A stretch of DNA of 64,000 nt from Actinomadura alba (GTDB taxonomy: Bacteria > Actinomycetota > Actinomycetes > Streptosporangiales > Streptosporangiaceae), in NCBI RefSeq assembly GCF_014323705.1, contig NZ_JABVEC010000029.1, forward strand, positions 1 to 64,000, written 5' to 3'. The position numbers and the translations under genes were made by a program. Each line of letters opens with the position of its first letter. Position 1 is the stretch's first letter. A model generated the notes under the pieces. That model made no database searches. It was not told the DNA's origin and saw only the letters and a program-made list of their open reading frames with translations. Positions 1-8,945 of this stretch are shown here, one piece after another.

Positions 1-50
1 TGTCGGCGTATGCACCACCCGGTGGGCTCGCGGTGGTGCATACGCCGACA
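1..50. terminator. Perfect 19-bp inverted repeat
   Basis: Bases 1-19 are the exact reverse complement of 32-50, with a 12-base loop. The hairpin lies just past the stop of the leftward MFS gene, so a transcription terminator is the simplest reading. There is no T-run. Because the repeat begins at the window edge it could extend further and be the end of a larger element, which cannot be judged from here. Confidence 0.6.
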
Positions 51-98
51 CCGAAGGCCGCTCGGTACTCATTCGCCGGCGCGGAGGGCCGTCGGGGC

Positions 99-1409
99 TC
101 AGGCGGCTGAGGGGGGTTCTTCCGCTGCCTGTTTCGGCGCCTCGGGGCTGTCCGCCGGCGTGGGTGCGCGCGAACGCGTGCCGGTCGTGGCGAACGGCGA
201 GTACCGCGGTACCCAGCGCAGCAATGCGGCGGCGGCCACCACCCCGACCCCGCCCATCACGGCGATTCCCGCCGCCAGGCTGCCCAGTCCGGCCGCGGCG
301 GAGACGACCAGGGGCCCTCCGGCGCTTCCGGAGTCGGCGCACAGCCGCCACACCCCGAGGAACTGCGAGCGGGTCGCCGGCGGTGCGACATCGGCGCCGA
401 GGGTCATCAGGATCCCGCTGCCGATCCCGTTGCCGAATCCCATGAGCATCGCCACGGCGGTGAGCGACACCAGCCCATCGGTCAGCGGCAGGACGGCCTG
501 GGCGAGCCCGAGGACGAGCATGGACGGTACGGCGATCCACAGCCGCCCCGCACGGTCCATGATCTTTCCGGAGGGATAGAAGGTCAGGGTGTCGACGAGC
601 CCAGCGATCCCGAAGACGATGCTCGTCACGGCGGGATCCTGCCCGAGGTGCTCGGCCCACAGGGGCAGCACCGCCTGCCGGGTGGCGCGCACCGACCCCA
701 CGAGGAGGACGGCCAGGCCGAGGGTCATGAAGATCCTCCGGTGCCGTACCACCACCGACCGGACCGAAACGGGCGCGGACCGGCGCGTCCCCTCCGGAGC
801 GGGCGTGGACACATCGCGTACGAACAGGACCACCAGCCCGGCCACCACCGTGCACGCCAACGCCAGCCAGTAGACGTCGCGTACGGAACGACCGTGCACC
901 ACCGCGGCACCGATGAACGGCCCGACGAACGCCCCGACCCGGGACATGCCGCCGAGCGTGGACAGCGCCCGCGCCCTCAGCCCCGTCGGGATCACCTCGG
1001 TCAGATAGGACTGCCTGGCCAGGGTGAACACGGCGTTCGTCGCGCCGGTGGCAGCGACGGCCAACGCGAGTTGCCATAGCGTGCGGGCCAACGCGCAGCC
1101 CAGCAGCGTCATCACGGCGATCCCGGCGGCGATCAGCATCGCCCTGCGGTCCCCCACCCGGGCCGCGAGGGCCCCGGCCGGTACGTCCCCCAGGATCTGC
1201 CCCACTCCCAGCAGGGCCAGCACCAGCCCCGCCATACCGACGGAGGCGCCGAGCTCGCGGCCGCTCAGCGCGATCATCGGCGTGACCGCGCCGATGCCGA
1301 TCTCGAAGATCAGAGCGGGCAGGAAGACCGCCGGCGCCACGCTCATGAGCGACACCGGCCGGGAGTTCAGCCGCTGTGGTCCGCCGGGGGGTTCAGTGGG
1401 TTTCGACAC
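99..1409 (-). CDS. MFS transporter
   Basis: Major facilitator superfamily permease in the cytoplasmic membrane, probably a drug or metabolite exporter; the substrate cannot be read from sequence. The chain is hydrophobic throughout, with about twelve membrane segments and the family's loop 2-3 pattern (ARVGDRRA). A charged central loop (about residues 205-225) separates the two halves, and there is a Pro/Ala-rich cytoplasmic tail. I chose the GTG at 1409 (436 aa): the frame is open to 1496, but the extra N-terminal residues are polar and would run close to the promoter of the divergent PadR gene. Divergent placement next to a PadR regulator suggests PadR may control it. Confidence 0.85.
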   Translation of the reverse strand: MSKPTEPPGGPQRLNSRPVSLMSVAPAVFLPALIFEIGIGAVTPMIALSGRELGASVGMAGLVLALLGVGQILGDVPAGALAARVGDRRAMLIAAGIAVMTLLGCALARTLWQLALAVAATGATNAVFTLARQSYLTEVIPTGLRARALSTLGGMSRVGAFVGPFIGAAVVHGRSVRDVYWLALACTVVAGLVVLFVRDVSTPAPEGTRRSAPVSVRSVVVRHRRIFMTLGLAVLLVGSVRATRQAVLPLWAEHLGQDPAVTSIVFGIAGLVDTLTFYPSGKIMDRAGRLWIAVPSMLVLGLAQAVLPLTDGLVSLTAVAMLMGFGNGIGSGILMTLGADVAPPATRSQFLGVWRLCADSGSAGGPLVVSAAAGLGSLAAGIAVMGGVGVVAAAALLRWVPRYSPFATTGTRSRAPTPADSPEAPKQAAEEPPSAA

Positions 1410-1489
1410 GTCGCAGCGATGATATTCGGACCGACTCTCGCAGCCTGAGGCCGGGTCCGGGCCGGTATCCGCCGGAATCGCGGGACGGC

Positions 1490-1517
1490 TTGCCAATACT
1501 TCGAGCGCCGATATATG
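1490..1517 (+). promoter_or_regulatory. Predicted promoter of the padR-membrane protein pair
   Basis: TTGCCA at 1490-1495 and TATATG at 1512-1517, 16 bases apart, resemble a housekeeping sigma promoter. The -10 box covers the first in-frame ATG (1515), so that ATG cannot be the start. Transcription would begin about at the ATG at 1527, which would give a leaderless mRNA. Confidence 0.5.
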
Positions 1518-1526
1518 GTCGCCGCC

Positions 1527-1871
1527 ATGATCAAACGGTCACCGCTGATGAGCGAACCGACGTACTTCATCCTCGCGGCACTCCTCGACGGCCCGTTGCA
1601 CGGCTACGGGGTCATCAAACGCGCCGAGGAACAGTCCGACGGGCGAGTACGGCTCGCCGTCGGCACCTTGTACGGCGCGCTCGACCGGATGACCGGCAAC
1701 GGGCAGATCGTGGTGGATCGGGAAGAGACGGTCGACGGACGACCCCGCCGTTACTTCCGGATCACCGATGAGGGACGACACGCCGTGACCCAGGAGGCCG
1801 AGCGCATGGAACAGGCAGCACGGATCGTGACGAGACGAACGATGCCGCGTACGGGAACGGCACCGGCATGA
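1527..1871 (+). CDS. PadR family transcriptional regulator
   Basis: Winged-helix repressor of the PadR family, 114 aa, compact PadR-s2 type. The N-terminal half carries the family signature (ILAALLDGPLHGYGVIKR, then VGTLYGALDRM), and the wing region reads RRYFRITDEG. The C-terminal dimerisation helix is short. The start at 1527 is preferred because the upstream ATG lies inside the -10 box. The stop overlaps the next ATG (ATGA at 1868-1871), so the regulator and the membrane protein are translationally coupled. This arrangement is common for PadR repressors that control a membrane protein in the same operon. Confidence 0.9.
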   Translation: MIKRSPLMSEPTYFILAALLDGPLHGYGVIKRAEEQSDGRVRLAVGTLYGALDRMTGNGQIVVDREETVDGRPRRYFRITDEGRHAVTQEAERMEQAARIVTRRTMPRTGTAPA

Positions 1872-2866
1872 GCGCCGGCACCGCCGCCGGAGGGCGGCCC
1901 AGGAGGTTCCCCCTGGAGACGTGGTACGAGTTGCTGCTGCGCGCCTACCCGGCCGGCTACCGGGAAGCGCACGGCGCCGAGGTCGTCGGCACCCTGCTGG
2001 AAGCGTCGGGGCCCGGCCGGCGGCTGCCCTCGCTCCGGGAGAGCGCCGGGCTGCTCGTCGGGGGGTTCACCGCGCGGGCGCGCCGAGTGGCCGACGGCCC
2101 GACCCCGTGGTGGGCCGATGGCCTGCATCTGGGCGTCTTCACGCTTGCCGTGATCAATCTGGCGTACGCCATCACCGGCTTCACCGGTGCGGGCGACGCC
2201 TGGGTCGCGTCGCGGGCGGGATGGGTCGCCGGTTCGGTGTTGCTCGTGCTCGTCCTGCTGCGGGGCTGGGTCTGGCCGGCGGTCCCGCTGGTCCTGGCCG
2301 GAGCGTTCGGGGTGAGCCGGCACCTGCTGTTCGACTTCGACGCGTTGGGCTGGATGCCGATCTATGCCCCGATCTACTCGAACTGGGCGTCGCTGACCCC
2401 GTACTGGCTGCTGGCCGGCGGGGTGATCGCCTTGGCCGTACGGAGCTCCTTGGCCGCACGGAGTTCCTCGGCCACCCGAGCCTCGGCCGAAGGGGGATCC
2501 TCGGCGGCGGGAGCATCTCGCGGGCTGCGGGCCCGTTCGTGGCGGTGGCTCGCGATACCGGTGGCCGCGCTGGTCTTCACCGGGCTCGGCCTGGCCGGGC
2601 ACTGGGGATTCTCCTCGGTGTGGACGCTTGCCCGGGCCGGCCTCGAAGGCGGCCTCCTGCTGGCCGGCGTCGGAGCCACGGCCGTGGCCCGCAGCCCACG
2701 CTGGGCGCTCGCCGCCGCGATCTATCTGCTGCCCGGGGCGGTCTCGGCGGCCGGCCATCTGTCACTTCAGCCGCGCGGCTCACTGGACACGATCTACTGG
2801 GCAGTGCTCACGGCGTTGCTGGCAGTCATGGCCGCGACCGCATACCGGGTGCGCGCCAGGACGTGA
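1868..2866 (+). CDS. PadR-associated integral membrane protein, unknown function
   Basis: 332-aa membrane protein. A conserved amphipathic N-terminal segment around residues 18-45 (LLLRAYPAGYREAHGAE) is typical of membrane proteins encoded directly after PadR regulators in actinobacteria. It is followed by about seven to eight hydrophobic segments with an Ala/Ser-rich loop near residues 195-215. No catalytic motif is visible and the function is unknown. It overlaps the padR stop by four bases, so it is probably co-expressed and co-regulated with it. A 16-bp terminator hairpin starts 20 bases after its stop. Confidence 0.75.
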   Translation: MSAGTAAGGRPRRFPLETWYELLLRAYPAGYREAHGAEVVGTLLEASGPGRRLPSLRESAGLLVGGFTARARRVADGPTPWWADGLHLGVFTLAVINLAYAITGFTGAGDAWVASRAGWVAGSVLLVLVLLRGWVWPAVPLVLAGAFGVSRHLLFDFDALGWMPIYAPIYSNWASLTPYWLLAGGVIALAVRSSLAARSSSATRASAEGGSSAAGASRGLRARSWRWLAIPVAALVFTGLGLAGHWGFSSVWTLARAGLEGGLLLAGVGATAVARSPRWALAAAIYLLPGAVSAAGHLSLQPRGSLDTIYWAVLTALLAVMAATAYRVRART

Positions 2867-2886
2867 CACCGGGGCCGGGCCGCCCG

Positions 2887-2923
2887 GGACGGGGGTGAGA
2901 TCACGCCGATCTCGCCCCCGTCC
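2887..2923 (+). terminator. Terminator hairpin after the PadR operon
   Basis: Arms 2887-2902 and 2908-2923 pair over 16 bases with one G-T pair and a 5-base loop. It stands just downstream of the membrane protein stop. There is no T tract, as is usual in high-GC actinomycetes. Confidence 0.75.
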
Positions 2924-3581
2924 TCGGTGAGCGGACGCCTCGGGGACGTTCCAGTTGCTCGAGACACCTGTCGCTGGGCAAGGCCACACCTCCGAGCATT
3001 TCCGGGACCCGCCCGCCCGGCCGAACCGGATGGCACCGCCGCCGCGACGCCGAGGTCGGCGAGAACGACGCCGTGACGGGTCCGGTCGGGCCGGGCGAAC
3101 GGGAGAGCGGGGGAAACGCCGGAACACGGTCGAAACACTGGAACACACGGGGAGACGTCAGCGATACTGGGGCCAGACATCGGATGATTTGTACGGGCGC
3201 AACTAATCACGCGACTCCACCCACCCGCAAGAGGACAGGCCCTCACCTGCGTCAACGCGCGAGCAGGCATCCCACCACCCGAGACCGCCCGGCATCAGCC
3301 GGTACCGCCCATCCGAGGACGGCCGCCCGAACGTCGTGACGGGGGTAGCCGGACCATCAACTCTATGTTAGAAATCAAGAAAAGTTACGCAAAAAGGAGA
3401 CTTATCGACACAAGAAGCGAGCAGACCGCTTAGTCGCTCATCCGCGCGTACCGGCCTCAAGACGGAGGCGGCACCCCTCCGGCCGTACCGCGATGGCGAC
3501 CCGCGGCAGATCGGCAATCAGCGTGGCGGCGCGCGCCTTTGCCTGACTCCCACCCCGGTCAGGAAAGGAACACCGAATCCC
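2924..3581. other. Long intergenic region, probable regulatory region of the secreted-protein genes
   Basis: About 660 bases with no convincing coding frame on either strand: codon bias is absent and the short open frames are Arg/Pro-rich. Two things stand out. A 9-base palindrome CATCGGATG at 3178-3186 sits in a locally less GC-rich patch and could be a GntR-type operator half. A clearly AT-rich stretch at about 3358-3412 lies 170-220 bases before the sugar dehydrogenase start and is the likeliest promoter area. No firm -35/-10 pair could be assigned. Confidence 0.4.
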
Positions 3582-6413
3582 ATGACCCCCCGCCCCCGCC
3601 CCCGGCCATGGGCCAGGCTCCTCACCGCCGTGCTGCTGATGCTGGCCGGCTCGGTGACACTCGTCACGACCGGCGGCCCAGCGGCCGCGATCGTCATTCC
3701 CCCCGGTGACTACCAGCAGGTCTCCCTCGCCTCCGGTGGCACCGACCTCGGCGAGGCGATGTCCCTCGCGGTCCTGCCCGACCGCTCGATAGTGCACACG
3801 GCCCGTGACGGCACAGTGCGGCTCACCGACGCGGCCGGCAACACCAAGGTCGCCGGCCGGCTGGACGTCTACACCCACGACGAAGAAGGGTTGCAGGGCG
3901 TCGCGGCCGACCCGAACTTCAGCAGCAACCGCTTCGTCTACCTGTACTTCTCCCCCAGGCTGAACACGCCGGCCGGCGACGCGCCGACCACCGGCAGCGC
4001 CGCGACCTTCGAGCAGTGGAAGGGCGAGCTGCACCTGTCGCGCTTCGTGCTCAAGACCGACGGCACGCTCGACATGGCCAGCCAGCGGGTCGTCCTGCGC
4101 GTGCCCAACGACCGCGGCCAGTGCTGCCACGTCGGCGGAGACATCGACTTCGACGCGGCCGGCAACCTCTACCTGACGACCGGCGACGACACGAACCCGT
4201 TCGAGTCCAACTCGTACTCGCCGCTCGACCAGCGCACCGACCGCAACCCGCAGTTCGACGCGCAGCGCTCCTCGGGCAACACCAACGACCTGCGCGGCAA
4301 GGTCCTGCGGATCAAGCCCCAGGCGGACGGCACCTACACCATCCCCTCGGGCAACCTCTTCGCGCCCGGTACGGCCGGCACCCGGCCGGAGATCTACGCG
4401 ATGGGCTTCCGCAACCCGTTCCGCATGTCGGTCGACAAGCCGACCGGCATCGTCTACCTGGGCGACTACGGGCCCGACGCCGGCACCACCGACCCGAACC
4501 GGGGCCCCGGCGGGCAGGTCGAGTTCAACCGGATCACCGCCCCCGGCAACTACGGCTGGCCGTACTGCACCGGCACCAACACCACTTCCGAGACCTACAA
4601 CCGCTACACCTTCCCCAGCGGCCCGTCCGGGGCGAAGTACGACTGCGCGGGCGGTGCCACCAACGACTCGTTCCGCAACACCGGCCAGGCCAAGCTGCCG
4701 CCCGCCAAGCCGAGCTGGATCAAGTACGGCGACGCCGGCTCGCCGCCGGAGTTCGGCGGCGGCTCGGAGTCGCCGATGGGCGGCCCGGTCTACCGCTACG
4801 ACGCGAATCTCAACTCGTCGATCAAGTTCCCGGCCGAGCTGAACGGCCGCTACTTCGCCGGTGAGTACGGCCGCCGCTGGATCAAGGCGATCGAGGTCAA
4901 GGCCGACGGGGCGCCGGGCGAGATCGCGGCGTTCCCCTGGACCGGCACCCAGGTCATGGACATGGCCTTCGGCCCCGACGGCGCGTTGTACGTCCTCGAC
5001 TACGGCACCGGCTCGAACAACCAGGCCCTCTGGCGGGTGGAGTACATCGGCGGCACCAACCGCAACCCGATCGCCAAGGCCGCCGCCGACAAGACCTCGG
5101 GCCCCGCGCCGCTGACCGTCAACTTCTCGTCGGTGGGCAGCTCCGACCCCGAGGGCGGGGCGCTGAGCTACTCCTGGACGTTCGGCGACGGCGGTACGTC
5201 GACGGCGGCCAACCCGTCCCACACCTACGCGGCCAACGGCACCTACACCGCCACGCTGACCGTGCGGGACCCGGGCGGGCTGACCGGCACGGCCAACGTC
5301 ACGATCAGCGCGGGGAACACCGCGCCCAGCGTGACGCTGGCCCAGCCGCTCAACGGCGCGCTGTTCTCCTTCGGCGACACGGTGCCGTTCCAGGTCAATG
5401 TCAGCGACCCGGAGGACGGCACGATCGACTGTTCCAAGGTGACGGTGACGTACCTGCTGGGGCACGACGCCCACCAGCACCAGATCACCTCGAAGACTGG
5501 CTGCAGCGGGTCCATCGCGGTGCCGACCGACGGTGAGCACGACGCCGCGGCGAACATCTACGGCGTCTTCGACGCCGCGTACACCGACAAGGGCGGGCTG
5601 ACCACGCACAGCGCCCGCACCTTGCAGCCCAGGCACCGGCAGGGCGAGCACTTCGGCGCGCAGTCGGGCGTCCAGACCGCCGACCACGGCGGCGCGGAGG
5701 GCGGCAAGACGGTCGGGTTCACCGACAACGGCGACTGGATCTCCTTCCAGCCGTACGCGCTGGGGAACGCGAACCGCGTGACGGCGCGCGTCTCCTCGGG
5801 CGGCCCCGGCGGGACAATCGAGGTACGGACGGGTTCGGCCACCGGAACCCTGCTCGGCACGCTCACGGTGCCGAACACCGGAGGCTGGGACACCTTCACC
5901 GACGTCTCGGCCGCCTTGTCCGGCGCACCCTCGGCGAGTACGACGCTGTTCCTCGTGTTCAAGGGTGTCACCGGCCAGGGCAACCTGCTGGACCTCGACG
6001 CGTTCACCTTCGCGACGGGTACGACCCCCGGCGACACCACGGTCGAGGGCGAGTCGTTCTCGTCGCAGTCGGGTGTGCAGGCGGCCTCCCACGCCGGCGC
6101 CAGCGGCGGCCAGACACTCGGCTACATCGACAACGGCGACTGGGCCGGATACGCCACTGTCAGCACCGCCGGAGCACGCGGCTTCACCGCCAAGATCTCC
6201 TCAGCCGGAGCCGGCGGCACCATCACCATCCGCTCCGGCTCCCAGACCGGAACCGTCCTCGGCACCGTCACCGTCCCCATCACCGGAGGCTGGGAGACCT
6301 TCCAGACCATCTCCACCACCCTCACCGGAACCGGAACCGGACCGCTCTTCCTCACCTTCACCGGCGGAAGCGGAGCACTCTTCGACATCGACACCCTCAC
6401 GGTGACGAGATGA
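3582..6413 (+). CDS. Secreted PQQ-dependent sugar dehydrogenase with PKD and two CBM6 modules
   Basis: 943-aa exported protein. A signal peptide (about residues 1-36, charged start, hydrophobic core, AxA end) precedes a glucose/sorbosone dehydrogenase beta-propeller (about 40-490), which in this family oxidises sugars with PQQ. Then come a PKD domain (about 497-580, with WTFGDGGTS), a second Ig-like domain (about 582-685) and two carbohydrate-binding CBM6 modules (about 687-810 and 822-943). The start has a good ribosome site (AGGAAAGGA) nine bases upstream. Activity on a polymer-derived sugar is inferred from the binding modules; the substrate is unknown. The last CBM6 is nearly identical in DNA to that of the next gene. 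Confidence 0.88.
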   Translation: MTPRPRPRPWARLLTAVLLMLAGSVTLVTTGGPAAAIVIPPGDYQQVSLASGGTDLGEAMSLAVLPDRSIVHTARDGTVRLTDAAGNTKVAGRLDVYTHDEEGLQGVAADPNFSSNRFVYLYFSPRLNTPAGDAPTTGSAATFEQWKGELHLSRFVLKTDGTLDMASQRVVLRVPNDRGQCCHVGGDIDFDAAGNLYLTTGDDTNPFESNSYSPLDQRTDRNPQFDAQRSSGNTNDLRGKVLRIKPQADGTYTIPSGNLFAPGTAGTRPEIYAMGFRNPFRMSVDKPTGIVYLGDYGPDAGTTDPNRGPGGQVEFNRITAPGNYGWPYCTGTNTTSETYNRYTFPSGPSGAKYDCAGGATNDSFRNTGQAKLPPAKPSWIKYGDAGSPPEFGGGSESPMGGPVYRYDANLNSSIKFPAELNGRYFAGEYGRRWIKAIEVKADGAPGEIAAFPWTGTQVMDMAFGPDGALYVLDYGTGSNNQALWRVEYIGGTNRNPIAKAAADKTSGPAPLTVNFSSVGSSDPEGGALSYSWTFGDGGTSTAANPSHTYAANGTYTATLTVRDPGGLTGTANVTISAGNTAPSVTLAQPLNGALFSFGDTVPFQVNVSDPEDGTIDCSKVTVTYLLGHDAHQHQITSKTGCSGSIAVPTDGEHDAAANIYGVFDAAYTDKGGLTTHSARTLQPRHRQGEHFGAQSGVQTADHGGAEGGKTVGFTDNGDWISFQPYALGNANRVTARVSSGGPGGTIEVRTGSATGTLLGTLTVPNTGGWDTFTDVSAALSGAPSASTTLFLVFKGVTGQGNLLDLDAFTFATGTTPGDTTVEGESFSSQSGVQAASHAGASGGQTLGYIDNGDWAGYATVSTAGARGFTAKISSAGAGGTITIRSGSQTGTVLGTVTVPITGGWETFQTISTTLTGTGTGPLFLTFTGGSGALFDIDTLTVTR
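6045..6395 (+). repeat. CBM6 cassette, copy 1
   Basis: 351-base segment encoding the final CBM6 module. It matches 7358-7708 with only seven base differences and no indels (98 percent). The cassette also uses more GGA, TCA and CCG-type codons than the flanking sequence, so it looks like a recently copied or converted module. Confidence 0.95.
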
Positions 6414-6550
6414 CGCGGCGCCCGGTGCGGTTCCCGAGCGGGCCGCACCGGGCGGCCTCAACCCCGCACGCCCCGCTCACGCCGCTCACACCCGCACACC
6501 CCGCACTTCCCTGAACATCCCCGCACGGACAGTCGACGTTAGGGACGACC

Positions 6551-8746
6551 ATGTCAGGAATCTTCCGGCGGATCGCGGCGCTCGCCGCGACCGCCCTGGC
6601 CGCGGCCGGCCTCGTCACGGCCGCCGACCACCAGGCCACCGCGAACGCCGCGGCGCCCGCCTTCGAGGTGCTGGTCTTCTCCAAGACGGCCGGCTTCAGG
6701 CACGACTCCATCCCGGCCGGCCAGCAGGCCATCCGCGATCTCGGCGCCGCGAACAACTTCGGCGTCACCACCACCGAGGACGCCAACGCGTTCACGACCG
6801 CCAACCTCGCCCGCTACAAGGCCGTGGTGTTCCTCAGCACCACCGGCGACGTGCTGAACGGGACCCAGCAGTCCGCGTTCGAGTCGTACGTCAACGGCGG
6901 CGGCGGTTACGTCGGCGTCCACGCCGCGGCCGACACCGAGTACGACTGGCCCTACTACGGGCAGCTGGTCGGGGCCTGGTTCAGGTCCCATCCGGCCATC
7001 CAGCAGGCCACCATCAGGGTCGAGGACCGCTCCCACCCCGCCACCGCCCACCTGGGCGCCACGTGGCAGCGGACCGACGAGTGGTACAACTACCGCACCA
7101 ACCCGCGCGGTACCTCCCGCGTGCTCATGAGCCTGGACGAGTCCAGCTACTCCGGCGGCGACATGGGCGGCGACCACCCGATCACCTGGTGCCGCGCGCA
7201 GGCGGCGGGCCGGTCGTTCTACACCGGGCTCGGCCACACCCAGCAGTCCTACGCCGACGGTGCCTTCCGCAACGTGCTGCTCGGCGGCATCCGCTACGCG
7301 GCGGGGGCGGCCTCGGCCGACTGCCGTCCGAACGGCGGAGGCGGCTCGGGCACCGTGGAGGGCGAGTCGTTCTCGTCGCAGTCGGGCGTGCAGGTGGCCC
7401 CCCACGCCGGCGCCAGCGGCGGCCAGACACTCGGCTACATCGACAACGGCGACTGGGCTGGATACGCCAGCGTCAGCACCGCCGGAGCACGCGGCTTCAC
7501 CGCCAAGATCTCCTCAGCCGGAGCCGGCGGCACCATCACCATCCGCTCCGGCTCCCAGACCGGAACCGTCCTCGGCACCGTCACCGTCCCCATCACCGGA
7601 GGCTGGGAGACCTTCCAGACCATCTCCACCACCCTCACCGGAACCGGAACCGGACCGCTCTTCCTCACCTTCACCGGCGGCAGCGGAGCACTCTTCGACA
7701 TCGACACCTTCGCCCTCACGTCCGGTACCACGCCGGACCCGCCCGCCGAGGTCTCCCCGAACGTGCACGTCTTCTACTACCCCTGGTACGGCAGCCCGGC
7801 CGGCGGCGCGGGCTGGCGGCACTGGCAGCAGGGCGGGCACACGCCGCCCCAGGGCATCGGCGCGAACTTCTATCCGACGCTCGGGGCGTACGACTCCGGC
7901 GATTTCACCGGGGCCGTCGACCGGCACATGCGGTGGATCAGGGACGCCGGAGCCGGCGTGCTCGTCTACAGCTGGTGGGGCCGGGGCGGCTACGAGGACG
8001 GCCTCGCCAGGGGCGTGCTCGACGCCGCCGCGCGGCACGGCGTCAAGGTGGCCTGGCACATCGAGCCGTACGGCGGGCGGACGGCCGACTCGGTCGTCGC
8101 CGACATCAACTACATCAACGCCACGTACGGGAGCCATCCGGCGTACTACCGCGCCGCGCAGTACGGGAACCGGCCGGCCTTCTACGTGTTCGAGAGCCTC
8201 CGGACCACCGACTGGACGGCGCTCGACCAGGTCAATGGGAGCAACATCATCCTCGCCCAGACCACGGACGGCAGTAAGATCGCTCACTTCTCCGGCATGT
8301 ACACCTACGACGCGATCGCGGGAGCGACCGCGCCCGGCTGGAAGAGCGCGTCAGACTACGCCCGGGCGAACAACCTGATCTGGGCACCGTCGGTCGGCCC
8401 CGGTTACATCGACGACCGGGCCGTGCCGGGCAACACCACCCCGACGCTCGACCGGGCGGGCGGCGCGACGTACGACAGGGAGTGGTCCAACGCCCTCGAC
8501 CCGGCGACCGGCGGGCCGCCCAGCTGGGTCTCGATCACCTCGTTCAACGAGTGGCACGAGGGCAGCACCATCGAGCCCGCGTCGAGTGCACCGCCCGGCG
8601 GATTCGGTTACCAGACCTACGAGGGCGCCTACGGCAAGACGGGCGCGGCGGCCGAGACCGCCTATCTCGAGAGGACGAAGTACTGGGCGACCGAGTTCGA
8701 GGCACGGCGGGCTCGCGCGGCCGCGAACCGGGCCCCGGCCCGTTAG
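6551..8746 (+). CDS. Secreted ThuA-CBM6-GH99-like fusion protein
   Basis: 731-aa exported protein. A signal peptide (about 1-34) is followed by a ThuA-like domain (about 38-258; GGYVGVHAAADTEYDWPYYG and MGGDHPITWC are typical), which is related to class I glutamine amidotransferase folds and often found with sugar metabolism. A CBM6 module follows (about 270-387). The C-terminal domain (about 400-720) resembles glycoside hydrolase family 99 (endo-alpha-mannosidase/WbsX type), with VFYYPWYG, HIEPYGGR at 503-510 and FNEWHEG at 665-671; the Glu residues in these motifs are the likely catalytic acids. It lies 137 bases after the sugar dehydrogenase gene, on the same strand, and is probably co-regulated. 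Action on mannose-containing glycans is inferred. Confidence 0.85.
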   Translation: MSGIFRRIAALAATALAAAGLVTAADHQATANAAAPAFEVLVFSKTAGFRHDSIPAGQQAIRDLGAANNFGVTTTEDANAFTTANLARYKAVVFLSTTGDVLNGTQQSAFESYVNGGGGYVGVHAAADTEYDWPYYGQLVGAWFRSHPAIQQATIRVEDRSHPATAHLGATWQRTDEWYNYRTNPRGTSRVLMSLDESSYSGGDMGGDHPITWCRAQAAGRSFYTGLGHTQQSYADGAFRNVLLGGIRYAAGAASADCRPNGGGGSGTVEGESFSSQSGVQVAPHAGASGGQTLGYIDNGDWAGYASVSTAGARGFTAKISSAGAGGTITIRSGSQTGTVLGTVTVPITGGWETFQTISTTLTGTGTGPLFLTFTGGSGALFDIDTFALTSGTTPDPPAEVSPNVHVFYYPWYGSPAGGAGWRHWQQGGHTPPQGIGANFYPTLGAYDSGDFTGAVDRHMRWIRDAGAGVLVYSWWGRGGYEDGLARGVLDAAARHGVKVAWHIEPYGGRTADSVVADINYINATYGSHPAYYRAAQYGNRPAFYVFESLRTTDWTALDQVNGSNIILAQTTDGSKIAHFSGMYTYDAIAGATAPGWKSASDYARANNLIWAPSVGPGYIDDRAVPGNTTPTLDRAGGATYDREWSNALDPATGGPPSWVSITSFNEWHEGSTIEPASSAPPGGFGYQTYEGAYGKTGAAAETAYLERTKYWATEFEARRARAAANRAPAR
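7358..7708 (+). repeat. CBM6 cassette, copy 2
   Basis: Second copy of the 351-base CBM6 segment (see 6045-6395), at exactly 1313 bases offset and with seven substitutions. Homology stops sharply at both module boundaries. Confidence 0.95.
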
Positions 8747-8752
8747 CGGCGG

Positions 8753-8940
8753 TCAGGCCTGAGGCACGGGGGCCTGGGCGGCCCGTCCCATCGGGATCGG
8801 GTTGCTCCAGGCCCTCTTGCCCCCGGTGTCCTCGACCGTGACCCGGCAGTAGGCGCTCGCCTCGAGCGATGTCCAGTCGCTTGCCAGCTGCTGCGCGCCG
8901 ACAGTCGCAGACGGGCCGGCTGGGAATGCCAATGAATGCT
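8753..8940 (-). pseudogene. Remnant of the C-terminus of a metallohydrolase-type gene
   Basis: On the minus strand an open segment without a start codon ends in TGA at 8753-8755. It encodes ...WTSLEASAYCRVTVEDTGG, then an Arg-Ala-Trp-Ser-Asn-Pro motif, then a low-complexity tail. This closely resembles the extreme C-terminus of CehA/McbA-type (PHP-like) metallohydrolases and similar secreted phosphoesterases, which end in an RVxVxDxxGxxAWSNPI strand. The rest of the gene is absent: the MarR gene occupies the place where it should continue. I infer a truncated ancestral gene left when the 9-12.4 kb block was inserted. Confidence 0.5.
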
Positions 8941-8945
8941 GCTTT

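Noticed and set aside
2955..3339. Small plus-strand genes in the gap before the sugar dehydrogenase
   Set aside because: The short frames there are Arg/Pro-rich, overlap one another in different frames and have no ribosome sites.
3438..6092. An 884-codon minus-strand open frame opposite the sugar dehydrogenase
   Set aside because: Composition is that of an antisense frame (Arg/Val/Ala/Gly) and the plus strand has an obvious signal peptide and domains.
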